A stretch of 64,000 nt of DNA from OLB7 sp966250335. Its GTDB lineage: Bacteria; Bacteroidota; Ignavibacteria; OLB7. Under the pieces are notes generated by a model. It worked only from the letters and a program-made list of their open reading frames with translations, ran no database searches and was not told the DNA's origin. The stretch spans positions 1 to 64,000 of the forward strand of contig CBINGZ010000019.1 in the NCBI GenBank assembly GCA_966250335.1. The letters are read 5' to 3'. This document shows positions 45,071 to 52,755 of this stretch, piece after piece. Both the position numbers and the translations under genes were made by a program. How positions within the stretch are numbered: position 1 is the stretch's first letter; the number at the start of each line of letters is the position of its first letter.

Positions 45071-46366
45071 ATGCGCATACTTCTGACGATAGCAATATTG
45101 ACGGTATGGTCATGCGCTCTGTGCTCACCGGCCGCCCGGGCCCAGACACCGCGTCCAATGACGGTGTGGATCGACACGACGACGCTGAACGCCTGCGACA
45201 GCGGGACGTTTCTTCTCCGGGTCTGGGCAGGTACGCCCACCGAATCGGGGATGCAGATCGGGTTCGGTCCGGAGGATAGCCTCTATCTCTTCAGGTTCGT
45301 ACTCTGGTGGGATCGGTCGAAGTTCGACATAGATCCCGTCCTTCAGCTCCCTGGTAACGGAATTCCCTCGTATCTTGCGTCGCGAGCGAGGGATCGGCCG
45401 GTTACCAAGGATCCAAAGGAAGGGATCCTGTACATCGAGGCCGGAAACATCGATCTGAAACCTCTTGTCGGTCAGAACATGCCTCTGGTCGTGTTCAAGG
45501 CAAGAGTAACGGCCGGAGATACCTTCAGCGGGCTGGACGGCTGGGCTGAGGTCAGGCCGATCGAGGAAATGTTTGAAGGGGCGAAACCGTACGGGCCGGT
45601 GACCCGGCACTTCGGCTTCGTCCATGTTGTCAAAGACACGACTCCGGCGTACACAGGAAGGATCGATGTCACCGATGCGCTTTTCGACTCGCTTCGAACC
45701 GATACGGTGACGGTCACGACGGAGAATCTGGGCAACAGGAAGGTCAAGGAAATTGCCTTCGCATTACGTGCCGATACGTCCTACTATGCGTTCAGGGATA
45801 CCGTTCGACTCGGCACATTGTCGGACGGTCCGGGATGGAGCGAGATTGAGACCTATGTCGCGGCCGACTCCATCTACGGCAGGTTCGTGAGAACCGATGA
45901 TCTCCTGACGGACGGCCCGCTCCTGCGGATCGTCCTGGAACGACGGACCGACAGTTCTTTCTCTCGTCCTCTGCAGGTTACGTCGTTCGGCGTGAACCCC
46001 GAGTCATGCCTCGGGAAGTTCGAATCGACGGGAGCCGAGATCGTCGCCAAGGCGGTCGGAGAGGAACCGGTCGACACCGTGACAACGTCGGTGCCGCGTG
46101 ACGAGAAGGAACGACGTGAGGATGTCGTCACGGTTATTCCCGGCATATCGGGGAGTAAGGTGACGGTTCTGAGCAGGGAAATGGACGTGAAGAGGGTGGA
46201 GCTGTACGACGGGATGGGGAGAAGGGTTCCGCTTGCGTCGGTCAGACCGGCCGGGGAACATGAGGTGGTGGTCGTACCCGCAGAAAACCTGCCGAATGGC
46301 ACGTATTTTGTGGTGGTCCATGGCCATGAAGAAGTCATTCAAAAGCAATTCTCAGTTATAAAGTAA
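45071..46366 (+). CDS. Secreted cohesin-like protein with T9SS-type C-terminus
   Basis: The 431-residue protein begins with a signal peptide (MRILLTIAILTVWSCALCSPAARA). Residues about 45-175 (YLFRFVLWWDRSKFDIDPVLQL..., GILYIEAGNID, PLVVFKARVTAGDTFSGL) follow the strand pattern of cohesin-like domains that describe a value 'F...v.yD...l' and 'l..l.fka'. A second beta domain follows. The C-terminus (KVTVLSREMDVKRVELYDGMGRRVPL, NGTYFVVVHGHEE, KQFSVIK) is a T9SS sorting domain. Its codon use is ordinary (AGG, GGG and CGG are frequent), unlike its two neighbours. It lies 62 bases after the previous gene and 29 before the next, so it is probably in their operon. Confidence 0.7.
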   Translation: MRILLTIAILTVWSCALCSPAARAQTPRPMTVWIDTTTLNACDSGTFLLRVWAGTPTESGMQIGFGPEDSLYLFRFVLWWDRSKFDIDPVLQLPGNGIPSYLASRARDRPVTKDPKEGILYIEAGNIDLKPLVGQNMPLVVFKARVTAGDTFSGLDGWAEVRPIEEMFEGAKPYGPVTRHFGFVHVVKDTTPAYTGRIDVTDALFDSLRTDTVTVTTENLGNRKVKEIAFALRADTSYYAFRDTVRLGTLSDGPGWSEIETYVAADSIYGRFVRTDDLLTDGPLLRIVLERRTDSSFSRPLQVTSFGVNPESCLGKFESTGAEIVAKAVGEEPVDTVTTSVPRDEKERREDVVTVIPGISGSKVTVLSREMDVKRVELYDGMGRRVPLASVRPAGEHEVVVVPAENLPNGTYFVVVHGHEEVIQKQFSVIK

Positions 46367-46395
46367 CATCTCTCAAAGCCAAGGAGATTTGATCC

Positions 46396-49300
46396 ATGCG
46401 TAATCGGTATTGGTTGGTAGGGATGAAGGTGCTGGCGGTTCTAGCACTTCTGACCGTAGCTTCGAGCCAGAGCTTCGGACAGGGGCTGAACCGGAAGCAT
46501 CTCCCCACAATTACCCTGCAAAAGTGGACCGGCGATCCCAGAGGCGTCCTTGCACGAGACACCCACTTCGTGTCGGAGCCCGGGCCTGGCGAGAAGCGCT
46601 ACCTGCTTCTGCCGGTCTTCATGAAGAACTGCCTTGATACGGCGTACGATCCGGTGACCGGTTACCCCGGCGAGCGGATCTACAGCTTCCGTTTCAAGCT
46701 CCAGTACAACAGAACGCTCATCAGGGCGATCGGCGTCCAGAAGCGCGGCCAGTTCCCGAATGACACGGAACAGGTTGCCGCTCGCGATTTCAACATCAGC
46801 TGGGACGTCGACGATGATGCCACATACAAGGCGTCGACGGTAGGCGCCAACTCGGCCAACGGCCAGCGCATCATGGTGACCGGCAGCTCCTCCATTCCGC
46901 TGCCGCTTCCGAACCTTCCCAACACCCCTCCGGGCTCGAAGGGTTGCCAGTGGAAGGATACGGTTCCGATGCTCTATGTTCTCTTTGAAGTGGTCGGCAC
47001 CTCGCAGGGTGGCACCTCGGGCGCCAACAGCGACCAGGTCATCCTGACGCTCGACTCGCTCCGGTTCAACGAGTACGCTCCGGCGAACGTGACCCAGGAG
47101 ATGATCAACAAGGGCTTCGATCTCTTCCAGGAGGGTGTTGCTCCGACCCGTATCATCGACCCGAACACGGGCAGGCCGTTCATCCCGAACAGCTACGGCA
47201 CCTCGATCGTGACGATCACGCCGCAGCCTCGTATCGATCTGCTGCCTCCCAGCCAGGTTGTCCGAGTCAACAACGATGCTTCGAACTATGAACTTCTCTT
47301 CCCATTACAGACTCAGTACGGTAATCCGAACAGAATCTTCCGGAATATCCTGCTCGTGAACGGTGTTGCCGGGACGAGGCTCCGCAACGTAACGGTGGAG
47401 ACCGACCAGGCATGGCTCCGTATCGACACGGCAGATCCGAACGTCCAGCCGGGCGTCGGCGCCGGCGGCACGAACCCCGGCGACCGCGGCATGTTCATCC
47501 GTAACGTGCCGAACCAGCTCAACTTCAACGTGATCGCCAACCCGTCGCTTCTGCCGACGAGCCCTGACGGCTCGGGCTATGCGACGCCGGGCATCTACAC
47601 CGGATATATCACGCTCCGCTCGGTCGACGCTCTCAACAGCGCCGTTCGTCTGCGCGTGGTTCTGATCGTGAACCGCAACCCGCTCGAGTCGGCGATGGAC
47701 CTCTCGCAGGAGCCGACGCAGACCCGCGGCATCCGCCTGCTGGTCCGCAATTCCGCTCCGAACCCGGATACGACCTATCTGACGTTCGGCACCGGCAAGG
47801 GCGCTTCCGACGACATCGACACGCTCTTCGGTGAGACCGAGGCTACCGCCTATCCGAGCCAGAGCATCTTCTTCGCTCGCTGGTTCCCGCCGCGCATGGT
47901 CGACAGCGCAGCGGCTGCAGGCGGCCAGTTCAACGGTCTGATCGACACGCGCGGGCTTCCGCCGCTGCCGACCAACCCGTCGTTCAACCGTCCGAGCCTT
48001 GATATCCGGAACTATCGTACCGACACGACGCTCGTCTACTGCGCCCAGTTCGGCGCCGGCGCGCCGCAGAACTACCCGATCGTGATCGAGTACGATACCC
48101 GCGACTTCCCGGTCGACGCGCAGCTCTTCATCCGTGACAACGTCAACGGCACGATCTTCAACACCGATATGCGTGGCTCCACGCAGACCGGCAGCACGAC
48201 CCGCACGTTCGTGATCCGCGATCCGAACATCACCGGGTTCTGCATCGAATACACGCTGCCGTCGGTGATTACGACGGCTGAGGTGGTCGCTAAGGGCTGG
48301 AATCTGGTTTCGATTCCGGTGAAGCCTTCGAACCCGAACACGGGTGTTGTGTTCCCGAACGCCTCGTCCGGCAAGCCGGTGACGTTCACCAGCAATCAGT
48401 GGCAGGAAGTCGACACGGTGTCGGCAGGTATCGGTTACTTCGTGAAGTACAGCGAGACTCTCGATCGCACGATCTCGGGTGTTCCGGTGAAGCGCATCGA
48501 CAAGGATCTGCCGCTCTACATCACCGTGAAGGTCTTCCGCGGCTGGAACACGGTGGGCGCCCTCGCGGTGCCGACGACGACCGACCCGGCCTACATGTAC
48601 TTCAAGCCGATCAACACGTCGCAGGGAACGCCGAACCGTAACGGCGAAGTCTACAGCTACAAGCCGCAGCGCGGTTACGAGCAGACGTCGCAGATCCTCC
48701 CGGGCCTGGGTTACTGGGTGAAGGTCGATCGTGACGGCTACTATACCCTCTATCCGCCCGCAAGCGAACTGCTCGGCGGCGGCAAGACGGCTGTGAAGGC
48801 TGCCGACTACATGAGCCTCTCGCAGCTCAGCCTGAGCGACGACGCCCAGCGCAGCAGCACGGTCTACTTCGGCCGCAACGGAGCGATCGACAACGGTCGC
48901 TACGAGCTGCCGCCGGTTCCGGGTCCGTCGCTCTTCGACGTCCGTTTCAACAACAACGGCTTCGTGAGCGCTGCCGGTGAAGTCGACGGATCGCACACGG
49001 TCAACTTCCAGGGCGTCGACTACCCGGTCGTCCTCTCGGTCACGAACCCGGATGCGAGCTACATCGTCACCGATGCGGCAACGGGCAAGGTGCTCGGTAC
49101 GTTCGAGCAGGGCAAGGCAGGCTCCATCCGGATCACCGATCCGATGGTGAAGTCGGTGAAGCTCGGCGGCGTCGCCGTCAGCTCGATGAACCTGGGCGCA
49201 GCCTTCCCGAACCCGACGACCGACGCCGTGAACTTCGAGTTCAACGTCCCGACGGAGCAGCAGGTCTCGATCGTCCTCCTCAACTCTCTGGGAGATGAGG

Positions 49301-49443
49301 TTGCCGTCCTCTTCAACGAGACGGCCAAGGGCGCGAACCGCATCGAGTTCGAGACGGTCGGTATCCCGTCCGGCACCTACTTCTACAAGATGACGACCGC
49401 TGATGGATTCTCGCAGATCCGTCAGGTTGTGATCGCGAAGTAA
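46396..49443 (+). CDS. T9SS-exported surface protein with paired GWN repeats
   Basis: The 1,015-residue protein has an AAGGAG site before its ATG and a signal peptide (MKVLAVLALLTVASSQSFGQ). The N-terminal part (about residues 40-220) has a cohesin-like strand pattern (RIYSFRFKLQYNRTLIRAIGV). A middle region of about 350 residues is not recognised. Near residues 634 and 715 are two related segments starting GWNLVSIPV and GWNTVGALAV, each ending in a GYFVKY or GYWVKV strand, a repeat unit common in T9SS substrates. The sorting domain ends the protein (AAFPNPTTDAVNFEF, NSLGDEVAVL, GTYFYKMTTADG, RQVVIAK). Codon use is groEL-like, suggesting abundance. A strong hairpin follows. Confidence 0.75.
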   Translation: MRNRYWLVGMKVLAVLALLTVASSQSFGQGLNRKHLPTITLQKWTGDPRGVLARDTHFVSEPGPGEKRYLLLPVFMKNCLDTAYDPVTGYPGERIYSFRFKLQYNRTLIRAIGVQKRGQFPNDTEQVAARDFNISWDVDDDATYKASTVGANSANGQRIMVTGSSSIPLPLPNLPNTPPGSKGCQWKDTVPMLYVLFEVVGTSQGGTSGANSDQVILTLDSLRFNEYAPANVTQEMINKGFDLFQEGVAPTRIIDPNTGRPFIPNSYGTSIVTITPQPRIDLLPPSQVVRVNNDASNYELLFPLQTQYGNPNRIFRNILLVNGVAGTRLRNVTVETDQAWLRIDTADPNVQPGVGAGGTNPGDRGMFIRNVPNQLNFNVIANPSLLPTSPDGSGYATPGIYTGYITLRSVDALNSAVRLRVVLIVNRNPLESAMDLSQEPTQTRGIRLLVRNSAPNPDTTYLTFGTGKGASDDIDTLFGETEATAYPSQSIFFARWFPPRMVDSAAAAGGQFNGLIDTRGLPPLPTNPSFNRPSLDIRNYRTDTTLVYCAQFGAGAPQNYPIVIEYDTRDFPVDAQLFIRDNVNGTIFNTDMRGSTQTGSTTRTFVIRDPNITGFCIEYTLPSVITTAEVVAKGWNLVSIPVKPSNPNTGVVFPNASSGKPVTFTSNQWQEVDTVSAGIGYFVKYSETLDRTISGVPVKRIDKDLPLYITVKVFRGWNTVGALAVPTTTDPAYMYFKPINTSQGTPNRNGEVYSYKPQRGYEQTSQILPGLGYWVKVDRDGYYTLYPPASELLGGGKTAVKAADYMSLSQLSLSDDAQRSSTVYFGRNGAIDNGRYELPPVPGPSLFDVRFNNNGFVSAAGEVDGSHTVNFQGVDYPVVLSVTNPDASYIVTDAATGKVLGTFEQGKAGSIRITDPMVKSVKLGGVAVSSMNLGAAFPNPTTDAVNFEFNVPTEQQVSIVLLNSLGDEVAVLFNETAKGANRIEFETVGIPSGTYFYKMTTADGFSQIRQVVIAK

Positions 49444-49483
49444 GCCAAGGACACAGCCCGCTCCAGGCGGGTCGCCATAAGCA

Positions 49484-49514
49484 ACGGGCGGACTCTGCGA
49501 AAGAGTCCGCCCGT
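49484..49514 (+). terminator. Hairpin terminator after the GWN-repeat gene
   Basis: A perfect 13-bp stem (ACGGGCGGACTCT with AGAGTCCGCCCGT) with a 5-base loop, 41 bases after the stop. GTGCGTTCTG follows instead of a T tract, so it may only reduce expression of the next gene. Confidence 0.75.
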
Positions 49515-49582
49515 GTGCGTTCTGAACCATGGATGGAAGGATCGATTTGAGAACGTTGTTCATTACCTGGAGGAAATCAACC

Positions 49583-50392
49583 ATGCATAGATGGATAGGC
49601 CTTATCGGGATGCTGCTGCTCCTCTGCGGTGCGGCAAAAGCCCAGGATATCAGAATTGTCGACTCGATCTACTTCAGAAGTGAGGTGCAGAGCGACGGCG
49701 GGCGGTATCTGCCGTTCGGAGTCGGCTCGATATACACTGATGGTGTAGATCCCGGCACGCGCGATTTCGAGGTCCCCTTTGCTCCTCCCAGTGGACTCTA
49801 CGCGTTGATGATAAAGGATGATGGCGCTTATTACGAAGGCGACCTTCGGGCTGTGCCCGACAGCGTGAGCGAGGAGGGAGCCAAACGGTTCTCGCTGACC
49901 TACAAGGTCCATTTACAGCGAGGGGCAGGACGTAAGATCATCATCGACTTCGTCAGACCTTTTGCTCCGGGAATCGATTCCGTCAACATGCGGGATCTGC
50001 TGACCGGGACACTCTTCAACCGTACGTTCCTGACGGGCGTCAGCGAGGATACGCTTCATGTGGAGGGGATCACTCAGTTGCAGGTGACGGTGTACTATAA
50101 TCTACAGCCGTCGTCGGTCGACTATGTGAGCGAAGGGTTGAATGCGGGAAGATTGGCTCCGAATCCCGTATCTCTTCAGGAAGGTATCCGATACAGTGGG
50201 GAACTTCCTCGTGGAGCGGTGTTGATTATCAACGACCTGGCAGGGCAGACAGTCGCAACGATCGACCTTGCTGAAACATCGGCGAATGGGATAATTCGAT
50301 TGCCTTCGATGGCTCCTTCAGTCTATTTCTGCATGTTCGTGGACGATCAGGGGAGAGTGATAGATCGGGAGTCCATTATCGTAAATCCCTGA
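49583..50392 (+). CDS. Small secreted protein with T9SS-type C-terminus
   Basis: The ATG at 49583 follows a GGAGGAAA site by 8 bases and begins a signal peptide (MHRWIGLIGMLLLLCGAAKAQ). The 269-residue protein has an unrecognised beta-rich middle (FEVPFAPPSGLYALMIKDDG..., a large stretch like other T9SS cargo adaptors). Its C-terminus (RLAPNPVSLQEGIRYSG, LAGQTVATIDL, SVYFCMFVDDQGR, ESIIVNP) is a sorting-domain pattern. Codon use is ordinary. It ends the cluster of five T9SS substrates that begins at 35907, beyond a hairpin that probably lowers its expression. Confidence 0.7.
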   Translation: MHRWIGLIGMLLLLCGAAKAQDIRIVDSIYFRSEVQSDGGRYLPFGVGSIYTDGVDPGTRDFEVPFAPPSGLYALMIKDDGAYYEGDLRAVPDSVSEEGAKRFSLTYKVHLQRGAGRKIIIDFVRPFAPGIDSVNMRDLLTGTLFNRTFLTGVSEDTLHVEGITQLQVTVYYNLQPSSVDYVSEGLNAGRLAPNPVSLQEGIRYSGELPRGAVLIINDLAGQTVATIDLAETSANGIIRLPSMAPSVYFCMFVDDQGRVIDRESIIVNP

Positions 50393-50423
50393 GCTCACTA
50401 TGTGATAGTTGGGGAGGTCCGTT

Positions 50424-50960
50424 GTGGAAGTGATAAGTCGGTTTGACGAGAATACTCTGCCGGACACAGCGGCTGAAAGGGCGTCGGCATTGATCAGAGA
50501 TGCCGACGCCCTTTATTATTCTGATATTCGCCGTGGTCTGGCCCTGGCAACGGAAGCGCTCGAGATTGCTACTGCCACCCAGTTGCCCAATCTTGCGGCA
50601 GAGGCGTGAAGATTGCTCGGCAACATCAAAAGCTATCTGGGAGATCACGATGAAGCATATATCGCACTCTGCAACTCCCTACGACTGTTCGAGGACATAG
50701 GTGATCGTAGAAGAGCGGCGCTTGTCGAGGCCCTGTTAATATCATTTCAGGTTCCTCCGGAGAAGTATGGAGAGACACAACGTAAACTTGTTGCAATTCC
50801 AGAGCTTCTGGAAGATTCGGAAAGTGTCCAGGTGCTTATTCCCACGGTGCAAGGGTATGCCATGCCGAAATATGACGATAGGTCAAACATCCACCGATGT
50901 ATACGATGCCTTGGACAACGAGTAGTCTTAACAGAAAAGATCGATGAATATCATACGTGA
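50424..50960 (+). pseudogene. TPR-repeat protein gene interrupted by an in-frame stop
   Basis: From GTG at 50424, behind a GGGGAGG site, the frame reads TPR-like helices (AERASALIRDADALYYSD, RGLALATEALEIATATQLP) and meets TGA at 50607-50609. The same frame continues at once with RLLGNIKSYLGDHDEAYIAL...FEDIGDRRRAALVEALL, the next TPR units. The stop sits where TPR proteins usually have an Arg- or Leu-type residue, so a CGA to TGA change is a simple explanation. Similar TPR arrays front cyclase or GGDEF regulators, but no such domain follows; the frame ends at 50960 in unrecognised sequence. A sequencing error is possible. Confidence 0.6.
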
Positions 50961-51310
50961 GTGGCTGAATAAAGTATTTATGAGAATGTATAAAGTGCCT
51001 ATTATTAAACTTCCTCCATTCGATCAGATGGTTAGATTGTTAAGGGATGTCAGAAATGTTCATATCTCATCTGAAACTTTGATGAGAGCAGTCGAAACCC
51101 ATAGCTGGCGCTCAGACGGCCGACAACAACTATGATGAAGCAGATAACTGAAGGCCGATCCGATCCAGGTTCCAGAGGCGTGTCTTCTCTCACCAATACC
51201 CTCTTATAGCCTTACCGCTTACTATCCTACTTCCGCGCCGGTGAATCGCAGCTTCCATAACAGCCTCCCCATCTCCACTCATAAAGATCATACCGGCACA
51301 TAATCCCGGA
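50961..51310. other. AT-rich degenerate region
   Basis: This stretch is clearly richer in A and T than its surroundings, especially 50960-51070. A 63-codon frame at 50944-51135 (MNIIREWLNKVFMRMYKVP...) has no recognised family and uses codons unlike its neighbours. It is either a small unknown gene or, more likely, debris from the same event that damaged the TPR gene. Nothing else is seen. Confidence 0.35.
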
Positions 51311-51341
51311 TTGCCCCACTCCCCCCGTTCCCTTACTTTTG
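51311..51341 (+). promoter_or_regulatory. Bacteroidota-type promoter abutting a start codon
   Basis: TTG at 51311-51313, a 20-base spacer and a perfect TAnnTTTG match (TACTTTTG, 51334-51341). The ATG at 51346 is only four bases further on, so the mRNA would be leaderless or nearly so. Confidence 0.6.
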
Positions 51342-51345
51342 TCTC

Positions 51346-51921
51346 ATGATAAGACACATTCTCCCCGCACTCCTCATCTCCCTCCTCGCCGCCTGCGGCT
51401 CCGACGGCGATTGGGTGACCCATCAGGATGCCGAGGGGCGTTACTCCGCCGTCTTCCCGGATGAATCCGAGGAACAGGAGTCCAGGGCATCCCTCCAGGT
51501 CCTCATCCCCTCCTACGGACTCAAGGAGACCAACCGGGGGACCGTGGAGAAAGCCAGGCTCAAAGGTCGCGACAGAGTCGCCTGGGAGGATGGAAGGTCG
51601 TACAGCGTGGTCTACAACGATATCCCCAGGGAGAGAGTATCCCTCGACTCCGCCGAGATCGAGAGCTTTCTCAACAGGACGTGCGAGTCCACCGTGTCGG
51701 GCTCCTCGGGAACACTCCTTTCGATGGCGAAGATCTCGCAGCAGGGGCATCCGGGACGCGAGATGTTCATCAGGCTGACGCAGCAGGATGCGATCATCCG
51801 GATGCGGATCATCCTTGCGGACTTCCGTGTCTACTACGTCTACTCGGGAGCACACGTCAGCAACCGGTCGCCGGAGAACGACAGCATCTTCTTCAACTGG
51901 TTCAAGCTGAAGGAAGGCTAA
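51346..51921 (+). CDS. Small lipoprotein of unknown function
   Basis: The 191-residue protein has a lipobox (LPALLISLLAACGSDG), predicting lipidation at Cys17. The mature part (VTHQDAEGRYSAVFPDE..., REMFIRLTQQDAIIRMRIILADFRVYYVYSG..., FFNWFKL) has the alternating pattern of a PsbP/DUF1795-like alpha-beta fold: a start 'f...g.fsv.fP', a strand with aromatic residues and an 'F..SF' type end. That fold assignment is tentative. It has its own promoter and a leaderless-type start. Confidence 0.7.
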   Translation: MIRHILPALLISLLAACGSDGDWVTHQDAEGRYSAVFPDESEEQESRASLQVLIPSYGLKETNRGTVEKARLKGRDRVAWEDGRSYSVVYNDIPRERVSLDSAEIESFLNRTCESTVSGSSGTLLSMAKISQQGHPGREMFIRLTQQDAIIRMRIILADFRVYYVYSGAHVSNRSPENDSIFFNWFKLKEG

Positions 51922-52104
51922 ACCGTTCCCTCCCCGCCGCGTCAGTTCCGGCGATCGATCGGGCGGCGTCGAACCTCTTCGAACCCAGTTTTCGTCTGGT
52001 GCGGCCCGATCACATCAGCTATCTTCACACGATTGCGGGTCGGTCCTCGTCTACGACCGGTAACCTCTCAATTGAACGTCCAACCGACTTCCCGACAGAA
52101 GATC

Positions 52105-52620
52105 ATGAAACGAACCCTGCTTCTTGCCGCCCTGTTCGCGTTCCTCGGCCTGGGGGCTTCATCCCTTTCGGCGCAGAATCTCACCAAGCTCACGAACCTG
52201 CTGGCGACCCCCGACGGCGCCCAGAAGTCCGCCGCGCAGCTCGGCGCCGGGAAGGTGACGATCGTCAGCTTCTGGGCCACCTGGTGCGTGCCGTGCAAGC
52301 AGGAGATGAGCGCCATCCATCCGATCTACGACAAACTGAAGGCGAACGGCGTGGAGTATATCGCCGTCTCCATCGATAACACCAAGACCATGTCGAAGGT
52401 CGGTTCCTTCATCACCTCGAAGGGCTATAACTTCCCGGTGCTTCTCGACCCGAACAGCGAGCTCTTCCGCTCGGTGAACGGCACCCAGGTTCCCTACACC
52501 CTCGTCTTCGGGGCCGACGGCAAGCTTGCCAGCAAGCACGACGGCTATCTGGCGGGGGATGAGGCGAAGCTGGAGAAGGAGGTCATGGAACTCGCCGCCA
52601 AAGCCAGGGAAACCAAGTAG
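52105..52620 (+). CDS. TlpA/ResA-like secreted thioredoxin
   Basis: The 171-residue protein starts at the ATG at 52105 and has a signal peptide (LLLAALFAFLGLGASSLSAQ). The thioredoxin-fold core has the active site WCVPC (Trp60, Cys61, Cys64) after IVSFWAT, the VEYIAVSIDNTKTM strand, and the cis-Pro region QVPYTLVFGADGK. It is probably a periplasmic disulfide reductase. It is followed by a terminator, then by DUF6029 and Omp28-like genes; this order recurs in Bacteroidota and suggests a shared envelope or redox role. Confidence 0.9.
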   Translation: MKRTLLLAALFAFLGLGASSLSAQNLTKLTNLLATPDGAQKSAAQLGAGKVTIVSFWATWCVPCKQEMSAIHPIYDKLKANGVEYIAVSIDNTKTMSKVGSFITSKGYNFPVLLDPNSELFRSVNGTQVPYTLVFGADGKLASKHDGYLAGDEAKLEKEVMELAAKARETK

Positions 52621-52660
52621 CGAACCGGCCACCGCGCGGCCGCAAACCGACATCCCATTC

Positions 52661-52702
52661 ATACGCCGGAGTAGGATACCTGTCCCGCTCCGGCGTATTT
52701 TT
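52661..52702 (+). terminator. Terminator after the TlpA-like gene
   Basis: A perfect 11-bp stem (ATACGCCGGAG with CTCCGGCGTAT) with a 16-base loop and a trailing TTTTG, 40 bases after the stop. Confidence 0.88.
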
Positions 52703-52755
52703 GTATACTCGTTCCGGATGTGAACCCTCGATAACCTTTTCAACTACTGCACAGC

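Noticed and set aside
50607..50609. In-frame TGA read as selenocysteine in the TPR gene
   Set aside because: TPR helices have no selenocysteine role, and no bacterial SECIS-like hairpin is evident directly downstream.
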